Shown: piece by piece, positions 28,025-35,520 of the stretch
How the letters are laid out: the number at the start of each line of letters is the position of its first letter
How positions within the stretch are numbered: position 1 is the first letter of the stretch
DNA from: Pelolinea sp.
GTDB taxonomy: Bacteria > Chloroflexota > Anaerolineae > Anaerolineales > Anaerolineaceae
Direction: 5' to 3'
NCBI GenBank assembly: GCA_012797975.1
Contig: JAAZOD010000033.1
Span: 1-36,485 of the forward strand
Length of the DNA: 36,485 nt
Translations under genes and position numbers: made by a program
Notes under the pieces: model-generated
Database searches by the model: none
What the model was told of the DNA's origin: nothing
Seen by the model: only the letters and a program-made list of their open reading frames with translations

Positions 28025-28393
28025 ATGGATCCCATTGATGCAACCTCAACAATTCCAATGACGGCCTGGGAACAGGCGGCCATTGTCGCGCTTTTTGCTG
28101 TTGTTTTTATTGCTTTGATTGGATTGCTATTGAAGTGGTTTTCCAGGCAGCAAAGTTCCTGGCAGGGCTTCATGAAAGAGCAAAACGATAGTTGGCAGAA
28201 TTCAGTCGAAGCGCAAAACGAGTCATGGCAGAAGTGGCTGGCGGATCAGAACGCAAGGGAATGTGCCTCAATGGATAAAGTGACTGAGGCGCTCGATAAG
28301 CTGAGCGGGAAGATCGATGCTCATGATAATCGAGTGGAGGAACGAATCAATGGCGCAGTGGAATCACTGCGGGCAAGGAAGGCTGCGAAGTAA
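28025..28393 (+). CDS. membrane-anchored coiled-coil protein with SWQ repeats
   Basis: A 122-residue protein three bases after the holin. One transmembrane helix (IVALFAVVFIALIGLLLKWF, about residues 19-38) is followed by a repeat with period about 11-12: SSWQGFMKEQN, DSWQNSVEAQN, ESWQKWLADQN, then a coiled coil. It may be an accessory lysis protein. No family recognised with certainty. Confidence 0.6.
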   Translation: MDPIDATSTIPMTAWEQAAIVALFAVVFIALIGLLLKWFSRQQSSWQGFMKEQNDSWQNSVEAQNESWQKWLADQNARECASMDKVTEALDKLSGKIDAHDNRVEERINGAVESLRARKAAK

Positions 28394-28770
28394 TGCCAAT
28401 GGCTGGAATGAAACCGTGTATGTATCCAGGCTGTACCGCGTTGGTTCAGTCTGGTTCGCTTTGCCGGGTGCATCGCAGGGTGCGTGAACGCCAGCGGGGC
28501 ACGGCTTTGCAGCGCGGGTATGGTTACGAGTGGCGCGCGATCCGTGAAGCGTTTCTACAGAAACACCCCTGGTGCAGCGATCCGTTTGGTGTGCATAGTG
28601 AGCCGGTCCTTGCGACGGATGTTGATCATAAGGTTCCGCTCAGCTCGGGGGGCACGCATGCAGACACCAACCTCGAAGGAATGTGTCACAGCTGCCATAG
28701 TCGGAAGACCGCATTGAACGATGGCGGCTTTGGCAATCAGAAGATTGATCATCAAAGGGGGGGGGCATGA
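28393..28770 (+). CDS. HNH endonuclease
   Basis: A 125-residue protein. An N-terminal zinc knuckle (CMYPGCTALVQSGSLCRVH) precedes the HNH core: VDHKVPLSSGGTHADTNLEGMCHSCHSRKT. In HK97-like phages an HNH nuclease next to the terminase small subunit is needed with the terminase for cos cleavage, and the order here is the same. An ATG at 28408 is a possible alternative start. Confidence 0.85.
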   Translation: MPMAGMKPCMYPGCTALVQSGSLCRVHRRVRERQRGTALQRGYGYEWRAIREAFLQKHPWCSDPFGVHSEPVLATDVDHKVPLSSGGTHADTNLEGMCHSCHSRKTALNDGGFGNQKIDHQRGGA

Positions 28771-28847
28771 GAAAAGTTTCCGATTTTCATTTTGTAATCC
28801 GTGCGTGTCTCGAACGCGTAAAAAACTCCCCGATCAGAATTGTATAA
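28767..28847 (+). CDS. possible 26-residue peptide before the terminase
   Basis: ATG 28767 overlaps the HNH stop and is preceded by a G-rich run that could act as a ribosome-binding site. It encodes MRKVSDFHFVIRACLERVKN... Its main effect may be to couple translation of HNH and terminase. Confidence 0.35.
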   Translation: MRKVSDFHFVIRACLERVKNSPIRIV

Positions 28848-28853
28848 CGATGG

Positions 28854-29294
28854 ATGCCAACAAAAGCCGTAAGTTCAGAAGTGATGGAAGCCGGGAGTGG
28901 AAAGCATTGGACCCGGGCGGAAAAGGAAGCCAGGAAAGCCGCAGCGGAAGGGATAAAGCGGAAAACCAGGCGCAGCATAAATGCTCCAGCATGGCTATCG
29001 AAAGACGCGAAACAGGTTTGGAACCGCGTGCTGTCTTCCACAAAGGGTGTGGAGCTGCTGGACAACATGGATACCGAGATCCTCGCGGTGTACTGCGATT
29101 CTTACGCGGCCTACAAGGATCTGACGCTGCAAGAAAACAAAACCTTGGACGATATCAAGGCGCTCCAGGCATACTCGCGAATTATTGCTCAGTATGCTGA
29201 CAAGTTGGGACTAAACCCAACCTCGCGCGCAAGATTAGTGAAGAAAAAGGCCGACAAGATTAAGGATGCTTTTGGCGAAAAGTTTGATAAATGA
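28854..29294 (+). CDS. terminase small subunit, P27 family
   Basis: A 146-residue protein from ATG 28854. NAPAWLSKDAKQVWNRVL, a central helix (LDNMDTEILAVYCDSYAAYKDL) and the C-terminal RIIAQYADKLGLNPTSRARL are typical of P27-type small terminase subunits, which recognise packaging DNA. The stop overlaps the large subunit start. Confidence 0.85.
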   Translation: MPTKAVSSEVMEAGSGKHWTRAEKEARKAAAEGIKRKTRRSINAPAWLSKDAKQVWNRVLSSTKGVELLDNMDTEILAVYCDSYAAYKDLTLQENKTLDDIKALQAYSRIIAQYADKLGLNPTSRARLVKKKADKIKDAFGEKFDK

Positions 29295-31057
29295 CTGAGA
29301 AAACTGTTCACCCATGCACTCAATATGCGCTCGACGTGCTCGACGGGAAATATATCGTTGGGCAGAGCGAGAAGCAGGCATGCAAGCGGCACCTGGATGA
29401 TCTCAAGCGAGAGGGAGCCAAGGATTTCCCGTGGGTGTTCAATGAGGAAAAGGCCAACCGTATATATGAGTTTTTCCATTATTGCAATCATATTGAGGGT
29501 GATCCTGAGCTTGTTGGTCGCCCTATTGAACTGGTGCCTTTCCAGAAGTTTTACCTTGGCTGTATTTTTGGCTGGGTCCACAAGAAAACCGGGTACAGAA
29601 GGTTTGAGAAAGCCTATATCCAGCTGGGGAGAAAGAACGCCAAGAGCACGGTTGAAAGTGGAATTGTTCTGTATTTGATGATCGGTGATGGCGAGGAGAG
29701 CCCAAGGGTGTACTGCGCTGCAGTTGATCGTCAGCAGGCGAGGGTAGTCTTTGACATTGCGAAGTCGATGGCTGTTCAAAGCCCGGATATTTCAAAAAGG
29801 GTAAAAGTGCAGGAAGCGCGGATCTCGCACAATGTGCGCGGCGGGGTGTTGATGCCTTTGTCGAAAGAGACGAAGAACAAGGATGCTTTCAATCCCTCCG
29901 GAGCTGTGATCGATGAATACCATGCTCACCTGGACAGCAAGATCTACAATCTGCTTTCTTCGGCAAGGGGGCATCGCGCTCAATATTTGATCATGATCAT
30001 TACCACTGCTGGTGAGGACGCAGAAAACAGTCCATGCTTCAAGGAATATGAGTATTGCAAGCAGATCCTATCAGGAGCGATGACCAACGAAAAATATTTC
30101 GTCTATATCTGCGAAATGGATAAAGATGACGACGAGCACGACCCAAAGAACTGGATCAAGGCAAACCCGCTTCTGGCTACCCTCCCAAACGGGATCGAAG
30201 CCCTTAAGCAGGATCATGATGAAGCATTTGAATCCAAAGATCCGGACAAGATCAGGACGTTCAGGATCAAGAGACTTAATAAGTGGGTCTACGATTCGGC
30301 CAGCGGATATATTGGTGAACTACTGCCAGAGTGGGACAAATTGTCGATTCTTCCTGTGAGCAAATCGACGCCGGAGCAGCGCAGGGAAGCGTTCATGAAC
30401 CTGGTTGATGGAATGCCGTGCCTCTTCGGGGCAGATCTGGCGAAAAGGATCGACCTGGTGGGCGCCGGTTTCGTGTTCTATCTGCCAGAAGAGGACAAAA
30501 TCGCGGTATGCGCAAAGGGATTTTTACCTGCATCGGCTGTGCTTAAACACGAACGAACTGACAAGATCCCTTATCGGGACTGGATTAATGATGGTTGGGT
30601 CGCAATGACCGAGGGAAACGTAACGGATTATGCCGCGGTGGTGGATTACCTGGAGAAAACTGAAGAAATGGCACATTTAAAAGTGCAAGAGGTTGCCTAT
30701 GACCCCTATAACGCTACTCACCTGGCATCAGAACTAATCCGGGAGGGCAGAACATGCGTTGAGGTGCGGCAGGGCGTGGTGACCTTGAGCGAGCCAACCA
30801 AGTTATTTAGAGATTACATTGCTCAGGGTAAGGTGATTCACGATGGCAGTCCGGCGTTGAAATGGTGTCTGGCGAATGCCAAGGAAGTTCACGACAACAA
30901 CGAAAACATCAAGTTGAGCAAGGAAAACAAGGATGATACGCGGCGCATAGACCTTCTGGCTGCGATCATTAATGCGATGGTGCGGTTATCTGTGCTCAAA
31001 GGCAACAAATTCAAGGATCTCAGTGATGCGATCTTGTCTGAGGAGTTTGGGTTCTGA
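29291..31057 (+). CDS. terminase large subunit
   Basis: A 588-residue protein. ATPase motifs: Walker A-like LGRKNAKST (about 112-120) and Walker B AVIDE (205-209, Asp208-Glu209). The C-terminal RNase H-fold nuclease has GADLAKRIDL (about residue 375) and LLAAIINAM near the end. It resembles HK97-type (Terminase_1) enzymes and, with the HNH protein, suggests cos-type packaging. It pumps DNA into the prohead. Confidence 0.93.
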   Translation: MTEKTVHPCTQYALDVLDGKYIVGQSEKQACKRHLDDLKREGAKDFPWVFNEEKANRIYEFFHYCNHIEGDPELVGRPIELVPFQKFYLGCIFGWVHKKTGYRRFEKAYIQLGRKNAKSTVESGIVLYLMIGDGEESPRVYCAAVDRQQARVVFDIAKSMAVQSPDISKRVKVQEARISHNVRGGVLMPLSKETKNKDAFNPSGAVIDEYHAHLDSKIYNLLSSARGHRAQYLIMIITTAGEDAENSPCFKEYEYCKQILSGAMTNEKYFVYICEMDKDDDEHDPKNWIKANPLLATLPNGIEALKQDHDEAFESKDPDKIRTFRIKRLNKWVYDSASGYIGELLPEWDKLSILPVSKSTPEQRREAFMNLVDGMPCLFGADLAKRIDLVGAGFVFYLPEEDKIAVCAKGFLPASAVLKHERTDKIPYRDWINDGWVAMTEGNVTDYAAVVDYLEKTEEMAHLKVQEVAYDPYNATHLASELIREGRTCVEVRQGVVTLSEPTKLFRDYIAQGKVIHDGSPALKWCLANAKEVHDNNENIKLSKENKDDTRRIDLLAAIINAMVRLSVLKGNKFKDLSDAILSEEFGF

Positions 31058-31611
31058 TGAAAACTCGTAAATTGATGAGTGAATATTGGAATCTTTACAG
31101 AGGCAGACCCGCTGCAGTGCTCGGGGGTGGCCCGAGTTTGCCCGAGGATATGAAGAAACTGCCGAAAAATTGTGTTTTGATCGCGGTGAATTACCATGCG
31201 CTGGAGCTCTGCAAAGCGGATTTCATGGTGTTCAACGATGAACCAGACAATGATCTGATGATGGTCAAGGCCGTGGAAAAACATGAACAGATCCTGGTAT
31301 CTCCCGGTCCGCTGTCGGATATCAAGTTCGATGAGCCGGTGTGGGTAGGTTTTTACAGCTCGAACACGGCGACATGGTTCGCGTTATGGATGGGATGTGA
31401 TCCAGTTATTTTATGCGGGATGGATTGTTACCAGGGTGACAAAGCCTATTTCCATGAGTATGAGGATAAACCTCATTTTCACTATCCACTGGAGCATCAC
31501 ATCACTCCCTGGGTGGAAGAAGCCAAGAATATGCTGCCAAATTGGCAAAGAGTCAAAGTTATGTCGGGTCCGCTCGAGAGAGTTTTTGGAAAGTACCAGG
31601 TGACAGAATGA
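31057..31611 (+). CDS. DUF115/MptE-like protein between terminase and portal
   Basis: A 184-residue protein overlapping the terminase stop. The segment GRPAAVLGGGPSLPEDM, then VLIAVNYHALELCKADFMVFNDE, ISPG-like LVSPGPLSD and VILCGMDCYQG match the Rossmann-type DUF115 (MptE-like) fold, related to pyrophosphokinase and glycosyltransferase-like enzymes. It may modify nucleotides or glycans. It is an accessory gene inserted in the packaging module. Confidence 0.6.
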   Translation: MKTRKLMSEYWNLYRGRPAAVLGGGPSLPEDMKKLPKNCVLIAVNYHALELCKADFMVFNDEPDNDLMMVKAVEKHEQILVSPGPLSDIKFDEPVWVGFYSSNTATWFALWMGCDPVILCGMDCYQGDKAYFHEYEDKPHFHYPLEHHITPWVEEAKNMLPNWQRVKVMSGPLERVFGKYQVTE

Positions 31612-31778
31612 TGAAGTTCAAGTACCTGGATGATGTTCTTTTGCTGGTTGGGTGCGCGTGCGTGGTTGCAGGTGTTTGGCAAATCAGCATTCCAGCTGCA
31701 TTTATTACCAGTGGAGTGATCCTGATCGGGTTGGCAGTAATGATCGGAAAGATAAAGGGTAAACATGATAATCAGTGA
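31608..31778 (+). CDS. small two-span membrane protein
   Basis: A 56-residue protein from ATG 31608, overlapping the previous stop. Two hydrophobic stretches (VLLLVGCACVVAGVW and FITSGVILIGLAVMIG) suggest a membrane hairpin with a basic tail. It overlaps the portal start. Role unknown. Confidence 0.5.
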   Translation: MMKFKYLDDVLLLVGCACVVAGVWQISIPAAFITSGVILIGLAVMIGKIKGKHDNQ

Positions 31779-32994
31779 ATTCTTAAGTTCAGATAAGCCA
31801 ATCAAAGAAGATCCGAGGAGTACACCCAGACCGGATTATGCACCTTCGTATGGATATAGTTCAGAAGCTGGTGAAAGGGTATCTGTCAATCGATCACAGT
31901 CTATTGCCACGGCTTACCGCGCTAAAAATATCATCAGCGACGACGTGGCCAAGCTGCCGTTCCAGGTGATAAGGAAAATGGGACGGAATATTAAGCAGGT
32001 GCAGCCTGATCCAATTATCCGCAATATGGCGTACCTGCTGCAGGTGAGTCCAAACGAATGGGGCTGGACACCTTTCCAGTTCAAAAAAGCGGCGATCGAG
32101 TGGCTGTTGTTCTATGGAAATACCTATATCTGGAGTCCTTCGAAGGGTCCGCGGCAGTTGCTGGTTCTCCCTGCCGATAAAACCGCGCCGGTGTTCGATA
32201 TGAGCGGTAACCTGTGGTACCGGCATACTTTCAGCAACCAGCAGACCTCTTATATTCCTTCGGTGGAGATCCTGCATTTGTTGATCAATCCGGATTCAAC
32301 GGGTTTTATTGGGCGCGGGGTGATTGCTTTTGCGCGAGAAACCTTTGGACGCCAACTGGCGGCCCGTAAAACACAATCCAAAATGTATGCCCAGGGATTC
32401 ATGCCAGCAGCGTATATCGAAATGGACGGCGAGGTCAACGCTGAAGCCCGGAAAAAGGTTCGCGAAGCCTATGAAGAAACGCTGAGCGGGTCTGAAAATG
32501 CTTACCGCCTGGCGGTTTTTGACAGCCGGGTGAAAAAATTCGAGCCAATCGATATCCAGTTAAAGGATGCACAGTTCCTGGAGAGCATTGACGCCACGGA
32601 TCGGGACATCTGTAATTTCTTTGGGCTGCCAGAGCACATGCTGAACCGCGGCAAGGAAGCCTACAACTCGAACGAGCAGAAGTATATCGAGTATTTACAG
32701 GGAACTCTGGATGCTTACCTGGTGCCCTGGGAAGAGGCTGCACGGATCCGCTGGCTTTCGAGGGAAGAGCAGCCAAACACGTATTTTAAGTTCATCCGGG
32801 AAGCATTACTGCGGATGGACAGCAAGGCACGCGCTGATTCGATGGCGGTAAGAATTCAAAACGGGATGATGACCCCGAACGAGGCACGCGAAAAGGATGA
32901 TATGGGTGCTTACGAAGGGGGTGATCATTATTACATGGCGGGGAACATCCTGCCGATAGGAGAGACTAATGGAAACAAAACCAAAATTGCTTGA
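31765..32994 (+). CDS. portal protein, HK97 type
   Basis: A 409-residue protein. AYRAKNIISDDVAKLPFQV, then WLLFYGNTYIW, LHLLINPDSTGFIGRG and FFGLPEHMLNRGK are typical of Phage_portal (HK97 gp3) proteins. A dodecamer of it forms the DNA entry channel of the prohead. It lies after the terminase and overlaps the protease gene. Confidence 0.9.
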   Translation: MIISEFLSSDKPIKEDPRSTPRPDYAPSYGYSSEAGERVSVNRSQSIATAYRAKNIISDDVAKLPFQVIRKMGRNIKQVQPDPIIRNMAYLLQVSPNEWGWTPFQFKKAAIEWLLFYGNTYIWSPSKGPRQLLVLPADKTAPVFDMSGNLWYRHTFSNQQTSYIPSVEILHLLINPDSTGFIGRGVIAFARETFGRQLAARKTQSKMYAQGFMPAAYIEMDGEVNAEARKKVREAYEETLSGSENAYRLAVFDSRVKKFEPIDIQLKDAQFLESIDATDRDICNFFGLPEHMLNRGKEAYNSNEQKYIEYLQGTLDAYLVPWEEAARIRWLSREEQPNTYFKFIREALLRMDSKARADSMAVRIQNGMMTPNEAREKDDMGAYEGGDHYYMAGNILPIGETNGNKTKIA

Positions 32995-33796
32995 ACCCAT
33001 AAGGTGTTTCGATGGAAACGCCAAGCCTCATGAGGCGTTCTGGAATATCCGGAATGCAACTGATGAGGAAGAAGCCGTTATTGAGCTTTACGGGTATATC
33101 TCAGAATATTCGTGGTTTGAAGATGATATAACCCCGAAAATGTTCAAAGAAGACCTGTTCAATGCAGGAAATAACGGCCCTGTTACTATCCGGATGAATT
33201 CCTACGGCGGGGATGTGATCGCAGCGAGCATGATGTATGCCATCATCAAGGATTATCCAGGTAAAGTGACAGTAATCATTGATGGAATCGCAGCCAGCGC
33301 GGCAACCGTGGTGGCGATGGCAGGAGACGTGGTGAAGATCCAGAACACCGGATACTTCATGATCCACGATCCTTCGGTGTCCTTCATGTTTGCTTCGTTA
33401 AATATCGAGGACCTTACCAGGCTGGCTGGATCACTTTTGGCAGTGAAAGAGGGAATCATCAATGCGTATGAGGCTAAAACCGGACTGTCCAGGAATCGGC
33501 TTTCGAATATGATGACCGAGGAAACCTGGATGGATGCAAACAAAGCCTTAACGCTGGGTTTTGTGGATGAGATCCATCAAACTGAAAAATCACTTCTGTT
33601 GAGTTTGCCTGCCAATGTGGCAGTGGTCAATGCAATTCAGAATTTTGAGCACGTGCCTCCGGAAGTAATGGAGGCAATTCACCAGAAAAATCTCTCTCAC
33701 ACGCCGGTTTCGAGCAAACCGGCGGTGGATGACGAGATCCAACGCAAGGCGCAAGCCCTCCGCGAAAAAGTAAATCAAATCTTACGAAAGGAGTAA
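32969..33796 (+). CDS. ClpP-type prohead protease
   Basis: A 275-residue protein. The ClpP (S14) core is present: IRMNSYGGDVIAASMMYAII, DGIAASAATVVAMAGD with the nucleophile Ser110, and YFMIHDPS with His133. A C-terminal helical tail of about 60 residues may act in assembly. It would cut scaffold and capsid proteins during head maturation. Confidence 0.88.
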   Translation: METKPKLLEPIRCFDGNAKPHEAFWNIRNATDEEEAVIELYGYISEYSWFEDDITPKMFKEDLFNAGNNGPVTIRMNSYGGDVIAASMMYAIIKDYPGKVTVIIDGIAASAATVVAMAGDVVKIQNTGYFMIHDPSVSFMFASLNIEDLTRLAGSLLAVKEGIINAYEAKTGLSRNRLSNMMTEETWMDANKALTLGFVDEIHQTEKSLLLSLPANVAVVNAIQNFEHVPPEVMEAIHQKNLSHTPVSSKPAVDDEIQRKAQALREKVNQILRKE

Positions 33797-33800
33797 CACA

Positions 33801-34169
33801 ATGAATGACCTCAAACCTATTTACGATAAGGTAATTGAGAAAGGCGCGAAAGTGCAGCGAATCGCGAGCGAAATCAACGAGCTGTTCCGTGAAGAGTCAG
33901 AAGAGAGCATACTCAAAGCGATTGTTGATAAGGGCCCCGAGCTCGACGAGGCACAAAATGAATACGATGAGGTATTTGCCCTGTATGAATCCATGCAGAA
34001 AGCAACCCGCCCCAACGATATCGCCAAGAATTTTGTTCCTGTCTCTGACACTGTAACCGAACCACCGGAGGACTCTCAGCCCACGGTGATCAAACGCGCG
34101 GAATACAACAAGTTGACCCCTGTTGACCGGGCGAAATTCATCCGCTCAGGCGGATCCATTGAGGATTAA
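33801..34169 (+). CDS. scaffold-like protein
   Basis: A 122-residue protein with AAAGGAG upstream. It is highly helical and acidic (KVIEKGAKVQRIASEINELF; ELDEAQNEYDEVFALYESMQ), as expected for a delta-domain or scaffold preceding the coat gene. Role inferred from position between protease and coat. Confidence 0.55.
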   Translation: MNDLKPIYDKVIEKGAKVQRIASEINELFREESEESILKAIVDKGPELDEAQNEYDEVFALYESMQKATRPNDIAKNFVPVSDTVTEPPEDSQPTVIKRAEYNKLTPVDRAKFIRSGGSIED

Positions 34170-34211
34170 TCCTCAAATTCTATTCAAAAGACGTGAACTC
34201 AGGAGGTTCTA

Positions 34212-35366
34212 ATGTCTAACACTTTGACCGGGTTAATCCCCACCATTTATGAGGCAGCGGACGTTGTTTTACGCGAGCTGACCGGTTTCATTCCTGCTGT
34301 TACTTTGGACGCTTCAAGTGAGCAGGCTGCAAAAGACCAGACCGTTTCTTATCCAGTGACCCCGGCCAACTCTGCCGCGGCCATCAGCCCTGCGGCAACT
34401 GGTCCTGATCCTTCAGCACAGACCGTAGCTGCAGCAACCATGTCGATCAACAAAGTTTACAGCTCGAAGTTCTTCTGGGAAGCAGAGGAGCAAAAATCCC
34501 TCGGCGGTATGTACGCCAAGATCCTGCGCGATCAGTTTGCTCAGGCCATGCGCGTTCTCATCAATGCCGTCGAATCTGACCTGGCGGCCTTGTATATCTA
34601 TGCAAGCCGCGCTTACGGGACTGCAGGAACTACCCCGTTCGCTTCAACTCTGGCAGATCCTGCCCAGGTTCGCAAGATCCTGGCTGATAACGGAGCTCCG
34701 ATGAATGACCTGCAGCTGGTCATCAATACCACGGCTGGCGCTGCATTAAGAACCCTTGCTGCTCTGAATAGTTTTGCAGATGCAGGAAGCAAGGAACTGC
34801 GCGAACGCGGTATTCTGTTACCGGTTCATGGCTTTGCAGTCCGCGAAAGCGCCCAGGTGAAAACTCATACCAAGGGAGCTGGTACTGGGTACAAGGTGGA
34901 TCTGACCGCTGGTTATGCGGCTGGGTTGACCGCCATCCACGTTGACACCGGCCTCGGTGAAATCAAAGCTGGCGATATCCTCACTAACTCTAAGACTGGC
35001 CGCGATACTAACAAGTATGTGGTCAAGACTGGTGGAACAGGAACCACCGGGGTAGACGTTGATATCGTTCTTCAGAACCCTGGTTTGCGAGTTGCCTGGG
35101 CGAATAACGATGATCTGGCGATCGGCAACTCTTACGCAGCCAATATGGCATTCGCACGCGAAGCGATCCACTTGCTGATGCGTGTACCTGCCATGCCGGA
35201 CGGTGGAGACGCCGCGGACGATGTGACTGTGATCACAGATCCTCAAACCGGAATTTCCTTCCAGGTGGCAATGTACCGCCAGTACCGCCGGGTTGCCTAC
35301 GAAGTAGGCCTGGCCTGGGGCGTGAAGGCTGTGAAGCCGGAAGCCATGGCGATCTTGCTCGGATAA
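34212..35366 (+). CDS. major capsid protein, P22-coat-like
   Basis: A 384-residue protein with AGGAGG upstream. Sections LTGLIPTIYEAADVVLRELTGFIPAV, RDQFAQAMRVLINAVESDLA and the C-terminal VAMYRQYRRVAYEVGLAWGVKA resemble P22 gp5-type coat proteins (HK97 fold). A beta-rich insertion (about 225-300: LTAIHVDTGLGEIKAGDIL) could be the P22 I-domain. It forms the icosahedral shell. The combination with HK97-type portal and ClpP protease is mosaic. Confidence 0.85.
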   Translation: MSNTLTGLIPTIYEAADVVLRELTGFIPAVTLDASSEQAAKDQTVSYPVTPANSAAAISPAATGPDPSAQTVAAATMSINKVYSSKFFWEAEEQKSLGGMYAKILRDQFAQAMRVLINAVESDLAALYIYASRAYGTAGTTPFASTLADPAQVRKILADNGAPMNDLQLVINTTAGAALRTLAALNSFADAGSKELRERGILLPVHGFAVRESAQVKTHTKGAGTGYKVDLTAGYAAGLTAIHVDTGLGEIKAGDILTNSKTGRDTNKYVVKTGGTGTTGVDVDIVLQNPGLRVAWANNDDLAIGNSYAANMAFAREAIHLLMRVPAMPDGGDAADDVTVITDPQTGISFQVAMYRQYRRVAYEVGLAWGVKAVKPEAMAILLG

Positions 35367-35383
35367 GATCATTTTTCTCTACG

Positions 35384-35414
35384 AATTGGCAAATCCATTT
35401 CGGGTTTGCCAATT
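35384..35414 (+). terminator. long hairpin after the coat gene
   Basis: AATTGGCAAATCC (35384-35396) pairs with GGGTTTGCCAATT (35402-35414), 13 bp with one G-U and loop ATTTC. A short T run is included in the stem end. It could partly terminate or protect the coat mRNA, giving more coat than downstream tail products. Confidence 0.6.
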
Positions 35415-35462
35415 TCAAGAGGAAACAAGATTTTTGAGCAAAATTAGACAGGAGAGTAAAAA

Positions 35463-35513
35463 ATGGCTATCACATATTCAGATGCAGTTCTTAATAAAGG
35501 CTATTCGGAATAA
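35463..35513 (+). pseudogene. late gene interrupted by the IS after 12 codons
   Basis: ATG 35463 has AGGAGAG upstream and encodes MAITYSDAVLNK before the IS begins at 35499; the frame ends inside the IS at 35513. It is the 5' stub of a gene between coat and connector. The SGNH fragment on the other side of the IS may be the rest of the same gene, with a deletion, or a different gene. Confidence 0.7.
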
Positions 35514-35520
35514 CATGTGG
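35499..35520 (+). repeat. ISL3 left terminal inverted repeat
   Basis: The 22 bases start GGCTATTCGGAATAACATG. They match the right end 1565-1586 (reverse complement) at about 17 of 22 positions, with the outer ten exact. They contain the last codons and stop of the transposase. A second partial copy, inverted, follows at about 35540 (ATTCCGAAT), so the end could fold into a hairpin. Confidence 0.82.

Noticed and set aside
28850-29200. Alternative frame from ATG 28850 over the terminase small subunit
   Set aside because: The 28854 frame carries the P27-family pattern and overlaps the large subunit start properly; the other frame is a shadow.
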